A stretch of DNA of 6,651 bases from an uncultured Clostridium sp. GTDB lineage: Bacteria; Bacillota; Clostridia; TANB77; CAG-508. Below are positions 1 to 6,651 of this stretch, piece after piece. A model generated the notes under the pieces. The model was not told the origin of the DNA. It made no database searches and saw nothing but the letters and a program-made list of their open reading frames with translations. The number at the start of each line of letters is the position of its first letter. Within the stretch, counting starts at the first letter, position 1. A program made the position numbers and the translations under genes. The stretch is taken from contig CALYZR010000035.1 of the NCBI GenBank assembly GCA_945610215.1, forward strand, positions 1 to 6,651. The letters are read 5' to 3'.

Positions 1-320
1 CTGTGTTTCCTATAATTAAATCTATTTCTTTTATTTTTTCTAATTCTTTTGTTGCAACTTGAGCATAGCATCCTGTAACTACAAGAGTAGATTTAGGATT
101 TATTTGTTTTGCTCTTCTTATTACTTGTCTTGACTTTCTATCAGACATATTTGTAACTGTACAGGTATTTACAACATAAATATCTGCTACGTCTTCAAAA
201 TTTACTATTTCATAATTTTTATTTATAAATTTTTCAATCATTGCATTTGTTTCATATTGATTTACTTTGCAACCGTAATGTATAAAATGCTACTTTTTTT
301 CTATCCTTTTTATTTTCCAT
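1..320 (-). CDS. mtaB: tRNA t6A37 methylthiotransferase MtaB, N-terminal part, needs one +1 frameshift
   Basis: This is the first 106 residues of a radical-SAM methylthiotransferase that converts t6A37 to ms2t6A37 in ANN-decoding tRNAs; the rest lies past the left edge. The start is the ATG at 318-320, about six bases after a purine-rich AAAGGGA. The reconstructed protein has the UPF0004 domain with TLGCKVNQYETN (residues 14-25, the MtaB rather than MiaB signature), VVNTCTVTN (49-57) and TGCYAQ (82-87). This gives cysteines 17, 53 and 84 for the auxiliary Fe-S cluster. Read without correction, the frame hits CGG at codon 16 and ends at TGA seven codons later. Skipping the C at 275 gives Gly16-Cys17 and an open frame to the window edge. 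Everything downstream is well conserved, so I infer a functional gene and not a decayed one. It has its own promoter and follows the mreB terminator. The family is certain enough to name; the radical-SAM core is not visible. Confidence 0.88.
273..275 (-). other. Putative +1 frameshift site at CGG, mtaB codon 16
   Basis: The coding strand reads ACA TTA CGG TTG CAA in the starting frame. Dropping the C at 275 gives ACA TTA GGT TGC AAA, that is T-L-G-C-K, the expected MtaB motif containing the first cluster cysteine. The zero frame stops at TGA soon after. No homopolymer lies at the inserted base. Whether this is recoding or a sequence error cannot be settled from the window. Confidence 0.75.
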
Positions 321-391
321 TTTTATTCCCTTTCATTCTTTTGTTAAAGTTAAATAGGTATAAATCAATTTTATCCTACATTTTATTTGCA

Positions 392-421
392 ATTATATTT
401 TTAACAAAAAATGAATAGCAA
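392..421 (-). promoter_or_regulatory. Promoter for mtaB
   Basis: On the minus strand TTGCTA (416-421) and TATAAT (392-397) are separated by 18 bases, a good sigma-A type match with a perfect -10. The -35 overlaps the stem-loop that ends mreB, so terminator and promoter are interlocked. The predicted leader before the mtaB ATG is roughly 65 bases. The arrangement resembles the mreB promoter, including the bases TATAATTGCAA. Confidence 0.55.
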
Positions 422-442
422 ATTATTTCACTATTCATTTTT
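407..442 (-). terminator. Factor-independent terminator after mreB
   Basis: Arms 407-418 and 431-442 are exact 12-base reverse complements (AAAAATGAATAG with CTATTCATTTTT) around a 12-base loop. Read on the minus strand the stem runs into a T-run. It lies 33 bases past the mreB stop codon. The stem is AT-rich and therefore weak. Its A and T flanks would allow some function in either direction, but I see no plus-strand gene that needs it. Confidence 0.65.
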
Positions 443-474
443 AATTAATCTATATTTAAAGAGGGGTTGTTATT

Positions 475-1479
475 TTATCTTCTTGTTTTTCCATCTAATA
501 TGTCTAAATCATCTAAAGCTTTTCCTGTTCCTAATGCCACACAACTTACAGCATCTTCTGCAATCATTACATTTATTCCTGTTTGTTCTTGTAGCAACTT
601 ATCTAATCCATCCACTAAGCATCCTCCACCTGTCATATATATTCCTCTATCACTAATATCTGCTGCAAGTTCAGGTGGTGTTTTTTCTAGTGTTGAATGC
701 ACTGCATCTATAATCATCATTGCTGGTTCTGCTAGTGCTTCCATCATTTCACTTGATTTTATAGTTATTGTTTTTGGAAGTCCTGTTATTAAATCTCTTC
801 CTCTTATTTCCATTTCTGTATCTTGTATTTTTGGATACACACAACCAATATTTACTTTTAGATCTTCAGCCGTTCTTTCGCCTATCATCATATTGTGTTT
901 TTTCTTTATATATTTAACTATTGCTTCATCAAATTTATCTCCTGCTACTTTTATTGAAGTGCTAACAACAGAACCACCAAGTGATATTACTGCCACATCA
1001 GTTGTTCCTCCACCAATATCAACGACCATATTACCACATGGCTTTGATATATCTATTCCTGCTCCAATTGCTGCAGCTATTGGTTCTTCTATTAAATATA
1101 CTTTTCTTGCTCCAGCCTGTGAAGCTGCATCTATAACAGCCTTTTTCTCTACCTCTGTAACTTGTGAAGGTATACATATCATAATTCTAGGGGCAAATAT
1201 AAACTTGCCACATATTTTGTTTATAAAATACTTAAGCATTTTTTCAGTAACAGTATAGTCAGAAATCACTCCATCTTTTAATGGTCTTGTTGCCACAATA
1301 TTACCTGGGGTTCTTCCAAGCATTCTTCTTGCTTCTCCACCAACTGCTAAAACTTCATTTGTAACATTATTTACAGCAACTACTGATGGTTCTCTTAAAA
1401 CAATTCCTTTGCCTTTAACATATGCAATTACTGTTGCTGTTCCTAAGTCTATACCTATATCTTGTCCAAAACCAAACAT
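475..1479 (-). CDS. mreB: Actin-like cell-shape protein, MreB/Mbl family
   Basis: This is a bacterial actin homologue that assembles into membrane-associated filaments and organises peptidoglycan synthesis along the cell side wall. It is 334 residues, the usual family length. Visible motifs are phosphate-1 loop DIGIDLGTATV (residues 7-17), KGKGIVLREPSVVAV (22-36), GRTPGNIVATRPLKDGVI (55-72), VYLIEEPIAAAIGAG (127-141), phosphate-2 MVVDIGGGTTDVAVISLGG (151-169), GERTAED (200-206) and the adenosine motif MTGGGCLVDGLDKLL (282-296). The short MFGFGQ N-terminus could contact the membrane. The ATG at 1477-1479 is preceded by AAAGGAAAG. No mreC or mreD lies next to it. A lone copy like this is often an Mbl-type paralogue, and I cannot separate MreB from Mbl by eye. 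It has its own promoter and terminator. Arginine codons that I checked are AGA, and no in-frame CGG is present. Confidence 0.95.
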   Translation of the reverse strand: MFGFGQDIGIDLGTATVIAYVKGKGIVLREPSVVAVNNVTNEVLAVGGEARRMLGRTPGNIVATRPLKDGVISDYTVTEKMLKYFINKICGKFIFAPRIMICIPSQVTEVEKKAVIDAASQAGARKVYLIEEPIAAAIGAGIDISKPCGNMVVDIGGGTTDVAVISLGGSVVSTSIKVAGDKFDEAIVKYIKKKHNMMIGERTAEDLKVNIGCVYPKIQDTEMEIRGRDLITGLPKTITIKSSEMMEALAEPAMMIIDAVHSTLEKTPPELAADISDRGIYMTGGGCLVDGLDKLLQEQTGINVMIAEDAVSCVALGTGKALDDLDILDGKTRR

Positions 1480-1533
1480 GTATACATCTTTCCTTTCGTG
1501 CTTTTATTTCATTATTGTTACACTTGTATTGCA

Positions 1534-1562
1534 ATTATATTACAAATAAATAAAAATAGCAA
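1534..1562 (-). promoter_or_regulatory. Promoter for mreB/mbl
   Basis: On the minus strand TTGCTA (1557-1562, four of six consensus bases) and TATAAT (1534-1539) are separated by 17 bases. The -35 lies inside the arm of the preceding gene's terminator. The predicted leader is about 50 bases, ending in the AAAGGAAAG ribosome binding site. Confidence 0.6.
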
Positions 1563-1600
1563 ATGTTTTTTATATTTTTTTTAACATTTTGCTATTTTTT
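1552..1600 (-). terminator. Factor-independent terminator after the FxLYD-like gene
   Basis: The sequence around TAGCAAATGTT (1557-1567) is complementary to AACATTTTGCTA (1583-1594), with one bulged base and A/T extensions on both sides. On the minus strand it is followed by a T-rich tract. It begins about 20 bases past the stop codon of the 158-residue gene. Confidence 0.7.
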
Positions 1601-1620
1601 ATTAATCTTGTTTATTTACT

Positions 1621-2097
1621 TTATGGCAATAGATATATAAGTGTTATTATTCCCGCAACTGGCCACCATTTTTCTACTGTTTTTTGTGTTTCACTCTTTG
1701 GAGCATCTACAATTTCATCTGTAATACTTAATCTTATTTTAGTTACATCTGTATATGTATAATTAATATCAAATTTTATTGTTTCATTTGAATTAAAACT
1801 TTCTAATTCTTTAACCTCTTTTCCTAACCAGATACCATCTTTATCATAAAAATCTATTTGTAAATATGTTTTTTGTATATGCTTTCCAGTATCATTTGTC
1901 ACCTGCCCTTTTATATACCCATGAGTATATGCAGCTTTACTTTCTGTGACTTCTATTTTTGGCGAATCTGTTACTATAACAAAATCATTTAAATCTTTAT
2001 AATTATCTTTTGTGGCAACATATGTCAACCCATTTACAAGCAAGTATAATAATATAAACCATATTAAATACTTAAAAAATTTTTTCATTTTTGCCAT
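1621..2097 (-). CDS. Small membrane-anchored FxLYD-like protein of unknown function
   Basis: This is a 158-residue protein whose specific role I cannot name. A basic N-terminus (MAKMKKFFK) leads into a hydrophobic segment at residues 8-25, an uncleaved signal anchor or signal peptide. Residues about 54-125 look like the FxLYD domain found in many Bacillota surface proteins: GYIKGQVTNDTGKHI (60-74), then the alternating strand LQIDFYDKDGIWLG (79-92), then FDINY (109-113). This part is probably extracellular with a beta-sandwich fold. A second short hydrophobic stretch (WWPVAGIITLIYLLP, 144-158) forms the very end and could be a second membrane segment. The ATG at 2095-2097 has AAAGGAG eight bases upstream, which favours it over the Met at residue 4. 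The gene has its own promoter and terminator. Function and partner are not evident. Confidence 0.8.
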   Translation of the reverse strand: MAKMKKFFKYLIWFILLYLLVNGLTYVATKDNYKDLNDFVIVTDSPKIEVTESKAAYTHGYIKGQVTNDTGKHIQKTYLQIDFYDKDGIWLGKEVKELESFNSNETIKFDINYTYTDVTKIRLSITDEIVDAPKSETQKTVEKWWPVAGIITLIYLLP

Positions 2098-2128
2098 AAT
2101 ATTTGCTCCTTTTTATTTCTCTTTATTA

Positions 2129-2157
2129 ATTATAATATAATTTAACAATTTTGTAAA
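2129..2157 (-). promoter_or_regulatory. Promoter for the FxLYD-like gene
   Basis: On the minus strand TTTACA (2152-2157, five of six consensus bases) and TATAAT (2129-2134) are spaced by 17 bases. They sit in the 69-base gap between the addA stop codon and the next start. No terminator stem is visible in this gap, so read-through from addA is possible as well. Confidence 0.65.
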
Positions 2158-2166
2158 GAATATGTA

Positions 2167-5100
2167 TCATATAGCCACTTTTATTGCTTCATTTAAATAT
2201 ACTGAATATAAATATATGTTTTCCACTTTTTTATTTAATGCTTTTTCTATTGCTTGTTTATATATTGCCAGTTGTTCTTTATATTTATTTATTAATTCTT
2301 CTTTTTTTTCTTTTTCTACATAATCTGTTTTATAATCAACTAATACTATTTCATCATTTTGATTTATGTAATACAAATCAATTATACCTTGTATAAGTAT
2401 TTTTTCTTTAGTCTTTTCATCTATAACACTCATATGGAAAGGTTGTTCTTTGTATATTTCTTTAGCATCTTGTATTTCTTTAAATAATTCTGTTTTTGTA
2501 AAATTTAATATTTTCTTTTTATCTATATATTCAGATTGTTTTTCTGTAATAACATTCAAATATATTAGTTTTTGTATTAATTCATTTAAATCGTTTTCAT
2601 TATAATTTATTTTAAAGTCTAATTTTTGTAATATTAGATGCATTAATGTGCCAATTTCTGCTTTGTTTAGTGTTTCTATATTTTGCATAAATTTTGGTTT
2701 TTCTATTATTTGTATATTTTTCTCATTATTTTTTGCAATTACACTAACAGATGTTTTTCCTTCTATTTTTGTGCTATCTATATACTTGTATTTCCATGTT
2801 AGTTTTTTATTTATTTCTTCTTTTCGTTCCTTTGTTATATTTTTTGGTGTCTCTATTTTTTGCTCTTTAACGTCTTCTTTGTCTTCATTTTCTACTCTAG
2901 ATTTATTATTTTCTAATACAATTTTGTTAAATTCTATTATATCTTTTTCTTTGTTAAACAAATATACATATTCTAACCAGTCCAAATATGTTTTTGATTT
3001 TTTTACTAAACTTAAAGGAATCTTTTCAGTTTCTGCATATATTTCTAAATCTTTTTGCTTGTTTGATAATGATTTTTGTAGATCTTTTTCTACTCCTGTT
3101 ATTATTAATTTCTCTTTTGCTCTTGTTAGTGCAACATATAAAAGTCTCATTTCTTCTGATAATATTTCTGTTTTTGATTTTATTTTTATTGCTTCTTTTG
3201 CTATTGTATTGTATTCTATTTTTCTCTCATAATTTATGTATTTAGGTCCAAAGCCCATATCTTGGTCTAATAATATCTGCTCATTTAAGTCTTGCATATT
3301 AAATTGTTTTCCTGTACCACATAAAAATACTATTGGGAATTCTAGTCCTTTACTTTTATGAATACTCATTATTCTAATTACATTTTCATTTTCTCCGGAT
3401 TAATTTTGCAGAACCTATATCGTCTGAACCTTTGCTTATTTTATCTATGTAATTTATAAAATTGTATAGTCCCTTAAAGCTAGCTTTTTCATAATCTTTT
3501 GCCTTTTCAAAAAGTAGTTTTAAATTTGCTGTTTTTAGTTCTCCATTTGACTCACTGCTCACAAAATTATAATAATTAGTACTTTCATATATATACCAAA
3601 TAAGCTCATCTAAACTCAAATATTCTTGTTTTAATTGCCAATCATTTAACATTTCTAGAAACTTTATTACTTTATTTTTTAGTTCTAAGTTTTGAGATTT
3701 TTCTTTTGTAGTCTCTAGAGCTTGATAAAAAAATCCGTTTCTTTCTTCCAATCTTATTTCTATCAATTCATTATCTGTAAAGCCTCCTATTGGAGATCTT
3801 AGAACTGTAACTAATGGAATATCATTATTTGGATTATCTATTATTTTTAAAACAGCTAATACCACTTGTATTTCTTCTGTTTCAAAATAATTAGATCCTG
3901 TATCTGTAAAAGTTGGGAATCCATTTTGTGTTAATTCTTTTTCATATACTTTTGCAACATCTGAGGTTGTTCTTAAAAGTATTACAATATCTTTAAATGT
4001 TGCTTTTCTGTATCCTTCTTTTTTATCATACACACAATAATTATCTTTAAATATTTTTTTTATTCTGTTTGCAACTATTTTTGCTTCTACTTCGTTTTTT
4101 TCTAATATTTTTTCTTCTATTTCCTCGTCTATTTCTTCATCTTCTTTTTTTAAATCAATTATATTTAGTTCTGCTTTTCCTGCAATGTTTATTTTTTGAG
4201 CTGGTTCTTCAAATTTTGCTCCTTCATTTAAATACTCTTTTTTGTTATATTCTATTCCTCCCAAGTCTTTGCTCATTATATTGTCAAACACTAAATTTGT
4301 TATATCTAATATACTACTTCTACTTCTAAAATTTTGAAATAATTGTATTTTTGTATTTTCTTTGCATTCATTTATTGTCTCATCAGATAATTTATAACTA
4401 TTGTATTTTTGTAAAAATAGTTCTGGCCTTGCTTGCCTAAATTTATATATGCTTTGTTTTACATCTCCAACCATAAAAATGTTTTTTCCATTAGAAATTG
4501 TTGTTAATATATATTCTTGAACCAAGTTACTATCTTGATACTCATCTATTGCTATTTCTTTAAATTTTTCTTTATATGTTTTTGCAACATCTGTTGGTAT
4601 ATAATTATTATTTTCATCTTTTTTTACTAAGATCTTTAATGCAAAATGTTCTATATCGTTAAAATCTATTATGTTTTTTTCTTTCTTGTTTTCTTGATAT
4701 TTATTAGAAAATCTTGCTATTACTTTTTCTAACATAGTTAATATTTTGTACATATCATATATATCTTCAATAGCTTCTTTTGATTGATATATAAATATTT
4801 TATTTTGTAATTCTTCAATTTGTTTTTTTACATTATCACGTATTTGCTTGCTTTTGTCTTTTAAGGCTGATTCTATTTTCCTAGAAACTGGCCATGTTTT
4901 AAATTTTAAATTGCAAATCGAGCTATATATATCATCCCATAAATTTTGTTTTAATAATTTTTCTAAATTATCTATATCTTCTAATATCGTTATATAATAT
5001 TTTTCTAATTCTATGTCTTTTTTTAGCTCTTTTTCTACCGATTTTAAAATAATAATAGCACTTTCTATTTCTTCTTTAAAATAGCTTATTAGCATTTTTC

Positions 5101-5732
5101 CCCATTCAGTTTGAGAAAAATCACTTTCTTTTGTTATGTTAAATTTTTCTACATTTTCATTAATCCATTCCATTGGGAAAGGCATGCTTTGAGAATAATT
5201 AAATATTTTTAAAATTAATTCTTTTAATTGGTTATCATCCCTGTATCCACCATATATGTTTACAAGTTTTATAAAATCTTTATTATTTTCTTCGTAAAAT
5301 TCTTCAAAAATTTCTTCTAATGTCTCTTGTTTTAGGATTTTTATTTCTGCACTATCTCCTATTCTAAAATTAGGTGATATTCCTATTTCATAAAAATAGT
5401 TTTTTATTACTTCTAAACAAAATGAATGTATCGTAGAAATATTGGCGTCATTTAATAAAACTATTTGTTTTTGTAAGTTTCTATTTTCTGGTTCTTTTTC
5501 TATTTTTTTATAAATAGCTTCTAGTATTCTTTCTCTCATTTCTGCAGCTGCCGCATTTGTAAATGTTACTATCAAAAGCTGATTTATATCTATTTTTTCT
5601 TTAATTATTTTGTTTACCATTCTTTCTACTAAAACTGTTGTTTTTCCACTTCCGTGCTGCTGCTGCAACTAGAATATTGCTTCCAGTTTTATTTATTGCT
5701 TGCAATTGATTAGGTGTCCAGCTATGTGCCAT
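2167..5732 (-). CDS. addA: ATP-dependent helicase/nuclease subunit AddA, read through two +1 frameshifts
   Basis: AddA is the UvrD-like helicase and nuclease subunit of AddAB, which resects double-strand breaks for RecA repair. The ATG at 5730-5732 follows a perfect AGGAGG (5738-5743). With the C at 5654 and at 3397 skipped, the gene is exactly 1,187 codons plus TGA, normal for the family. Motifs in corrected numbering: WTPNQLQAI (5-13), Walker A AAAAGSGKTT (23-32), TFTNAAAAEMRER (56-68), ISTIHSFC (98-105), DEYQD (396-400), GDVKQSIYKFRQA (422-434), NFRSR (467-471), MSIHKSKGLEFP (788-799), VALTRAKEKL (866-875). The C-terminal RecB-type nuclease shows His1031, Asp1118 in GIID, Asp1132 and Lys1134 in DYKTD, and QLAIY. 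Uncorrected, translation stops within about 18 codons after the first site. addB, usually directly upstream of addA, is absent here; glyS and its terminator occupy that place. I see no convincing promoter. Sequence error at both sites is the main alternative. Confidence 0.93.
3395..3397 (-). other. Putative +1 frameshift site at CGG, addA codon 779
   Basis: The incoming frame reads TTA ATC CGG AGA AAA TGA and terminates. Omitting one C (3397, or equivalently 3398) gives TTA ATC GGA GAA AAT GAA AAT GTA, that is L-I-G-E-N-E-N-V. This runs straight into motif V (IRIMSIHKSKG), where AddA proteins typically carry a glycine and acidic residues. The extra base makes a two-C run here, so simple duplication is one mechanism for its origin. 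Confidence 0.75.
5652..5654 (-). other. Putative +1 frameshift site at CGG, addA codon 27
   Basis: From the AGGAGG-backed ATG the frame reads GTT GCA GCA GCA GCA CGG AAG TGG and ends at TAA 17 codons after the CGG. Skipping the C at 5654 gives GCA GGA AGT GGA AAA ACA, that is A-G-S-G-K-T, the Walker A loop. Arginine in place of the first glycine would disrupt the loop, so the skip restores both the frame and the required residue. Confidence 0.78.
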
Positions 5733-5737
5733 TTTTT

Positions 5738-5743
5738 CCTCCT
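5738..5743 (-). promoter_or_regulatory. Ribosome binding site deciding the addA start
   Basis: AGGAGG on the minus strand lies five bases before the ATG at 5730-5732. It fixes the real start upstream of the first CGG site. The alternative TTG start at 5666-5668, which would avoid the first frameshift, has no comparable site and would delete the conserved WTPNQLQAI element. Confidence 0.8.
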
Positions 5744-5845
5744 TTTACAAGAGCAATCATTTGCCCCCACATGCTTTATAATCTATATTTGAATATATCA
5801 TATATATTCTATTTTATCTAGTACTTATTCTGCATAAAATGTATA

Positions 5846-5875
5846 AAAAGCATATTACAATTGTAATATGCTTTT
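5846..5875 (-). terminator. Factor-independent terminator after glyS
   Basis: This is a perfect 30-base palindrome centred between 5860 and 5861, with arms AAAAGCATATTACAA and TTGTAATATGCTTTT. On the minus strand it continues as TTTTTATA. It begins 13 bases past the glyS stop codon and isolates glyS from addA. Perfect symmetry could also suit a dimeric DNA-binding protein, but the position and T-run favour termination. Confidence 0.75.
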
Positions 5876-5888
5876 GCTAATTTTTTTC

Positions 5889-6651
5889 TTATTTATTTAT
5901 CTTTTCGTCTAACCAGTTTTCTAGTTCATCAATCTTTACTCTTACTTGTTCCATTGTATCTCTATCTCTTATTGTTACAGAATTATCATTTTCCGTTTCA
6001 AAATCTACTGTTATGCAGAATGGTGTTCCTATTTCGTCTTCTCTTCTATATCTTTTTCCAATGCTTCCTGCTTCATCATACTCACACATATATTTTTTAG
6101 ATAGTTTTTCAAATACTTCTGTTGCTTTTTCGCTTAATTTTTTAGATAAAGGAAGTACTGCTACTTTGTATGGTGCAATTGATGGGTGCAAATGTAATAC
6201 TGTTCTTATATCTCCTTCCCCAACTTCTTCTTCATCATATGCGTCACATAGCACTGTTAAGAAAATTCTATCTACACCAACAGCTGGTTCTACGCAATAT
6301 GGTACATATTTTTCATTTGTTTCTGGGTCTAAATATGTTAAATCCACTTTAGATGCTTCCATGTGTCTTGTTAGATCATAGTCTGTTCTATCTGCTATTC
6401 CCCATAATTCTCCCCAGCCAAATGGAAATAAGTATTCTATGTCTGTTGTTCCTTTACTGTAGAAGCAAAGCTCTTCTTTTGAATGTTCTCTCATTCTTAA
6501 ATTTTCTTTTTTAATTCCTATTCCTACTAACCAATCTAGACAGAATTTTTTCCAATATTCATACCATTCTAAGTCTGTTCCTGGTTTGCAGAAAAATTCT
6601 AATTCCATTTGTTCAAATTCTCTTGTTCTAAAGATAAAGTTACCTGGTGTG
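5889..6651 (-). CDS. glyS: Glycyl-tRNA synthetase, class II single-chain type, C-terminal part
   Basis: The enzyme charges tRNA-Gly with glycine in the cytoplasm. The last 254 residues are visible; the frame is open to the right edge and the start lies outside. Recognisable segments include [19 protein letters not shown] at the visible N-terminal end, [38 protein letters not shown], the class II motif 3 region [13 protein letters not shown], and the anticodon-binding domain from about [14 protein letters not shown] to the C-terminus, containing [22 protein letters not shown] and [13 protein letters not shown]. This is the alpha-2 GlyRS of many Bacillota, archaea and eukaryotes, not the two-subunit GlyQ/GlyS type. 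It ends at TAA (5889-5891), followed by a strong terminator. No frame problem and no in-frame CGG are present. Since the +1 sites in this window all yield glycine, its presence nearby is noted, but no functional link is shown. Confidence 0.96.
   Translation of the reverse strand, partial: TPGNFIFRTREFEQMELEFFCKPGTDLEWYEYWKKFCLDWLVGIGIKKENLRMREHSKEELCFYSKGTTDIEYLFPFGWGELWGIADRTDYDLTRHMEASKVDLTYLDPETNEKYVPYCVEPAVGVDRIFLTVLCDAYDEEEVGEGDIRTVLHLHPSIAPYKVAVLPLSKKLSEKATEVFEKLSKKYMCEYDEAGSIGKRYRREDEIGTPFCITVDFETENDNSVTIRDRDTMEQVRVKIDELENWLDEKINK

Noticed and set aside
467..1258. 263-residue plus-strand open frame
   Set aside because: It lies wholly antisense to mreB and its translation is low-complexity (Ser/Ile/Pro rich) with no family likeness. 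It is a shadow of the real gene. The same holds for the other plus-strand frames opposite addA and glyS.
273..5654. CGG simply reassigned to another amino acid in the normal frame
   Set aside because: At all three sites the frame itself must change. Reading CGG as any amino acid leaves the zero frame, which stops shortly after, so a plain sense-codon reassignment does not explain the data.
290..5654. Reassignment of stop codons (for example UGA as Trp or Gly)
   Set aside because: addA ends normally at TGA, Trp is TGG throughout, and the premature stops arise only out of frame after the CGG sites. They include TAA as well as TGA.
5666..5668. Alternative TTG start for addA giving MQQQHGSGKTT
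   Set aside because: It lacks a good ribosome binding site and removes the conserved N-terminal WTPNQLQAI and the strand before the Walker A loop. The upstream ATG has a perfect AGGAGG.
2167..5732. addA as a decayed pseudogene or as two separate genes split at about 3390
   Set aside because: All helicase and nuclease motifs are intact. No other stops, gaps or substitutions of key residues are seen, and both frame breaks are the same C before a Gly codon. Random decay would not give this uniformity.
5744..5845. addA promoter candidates such as TAAAAT or TATAAA in the AT-rich gap
   Set aside because: No candidate has an acceptable -35 at the right spacing. AT-rich sequence gives many chance -10 matches.
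5846..5875. Perfect palindrome as an operator or attachment site
   Set aside because: Its place just after the glyS stop and the following T-run make a terminator the more economical reading. No mobile-element gene is nearby.

Overview
The window comes from a low-GC, AT-rich bacterial chromosome, most likely an uncultured relative of the Bacillota/Clostridia. The evidence is strong AGGAGG-type ribosome binding sites, AddA-type rather than RecB-type recombination, a single-chain class II glycyl-tRNA synthetase, an MreB/Mbl actin and near-exclusive AGA for arginine. All genes lie on the minus strand. In the direction of transcription (high to low coordinates) they are glyS (cut by the right edge), addA, a small membrane-anchored FxLYD-like protein, mreB/mbl, and mtaB (cut by the left edge). 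Factor-independent terminators follow glyS, the FxLYD gene and mreB. Good sigma-A type promoters precede the FxLYD gene, mreB and mtaB, so the genes look like mostly separate transcription units. No RNA genes, insertion sequences or CRISPR arrays were seen, and no gap between genes exceeds 300 bases.

The remarkable feature is in the coding sequence. mtaB and addA are otherwise intact and well conserved, but they need a +1 frame change at three places: once in mtaB (position 275) and twice in addA (5654 and 3397). All three places have the same structure. The zero-frame codon is CGG, the C must be skipped, and the next triplet GGT/GGA then encodes a conserved glycine: the Gly next to the first Fe-S cysteine of MtaB, the first Gly of the AddA Walker A loop, and the Gly just before AddA motif V. 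Across about 2,040 codons of the five genes, I find in-frame CGG at exactly these three positions and nowhere else. Six out-of-frame CGG trinucleotides in the same genes cause no frame problem. After the corrections addA is exactly 1,187 codons plus stop, with every helicase and nuclease motif in order.

The simplest biological reading is that CGG has no normal arginine decoding here, and that CGG-N is read as glycine through a +1 shift or quadruplet decoding. The main competing explanation is a systematic sequencing or assembly error that inserts C before GG. Genome-wide counting and raw-read inspection would separate the two.

The gene products cover tRNA charging (GlyRS), double-strand break repair (AddA), cell shape (MreB/Mbl) and tRNA position-37 modification (MtaB). 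They are housekeeping genes, which makes ordinary pseudogene decay unlikely.
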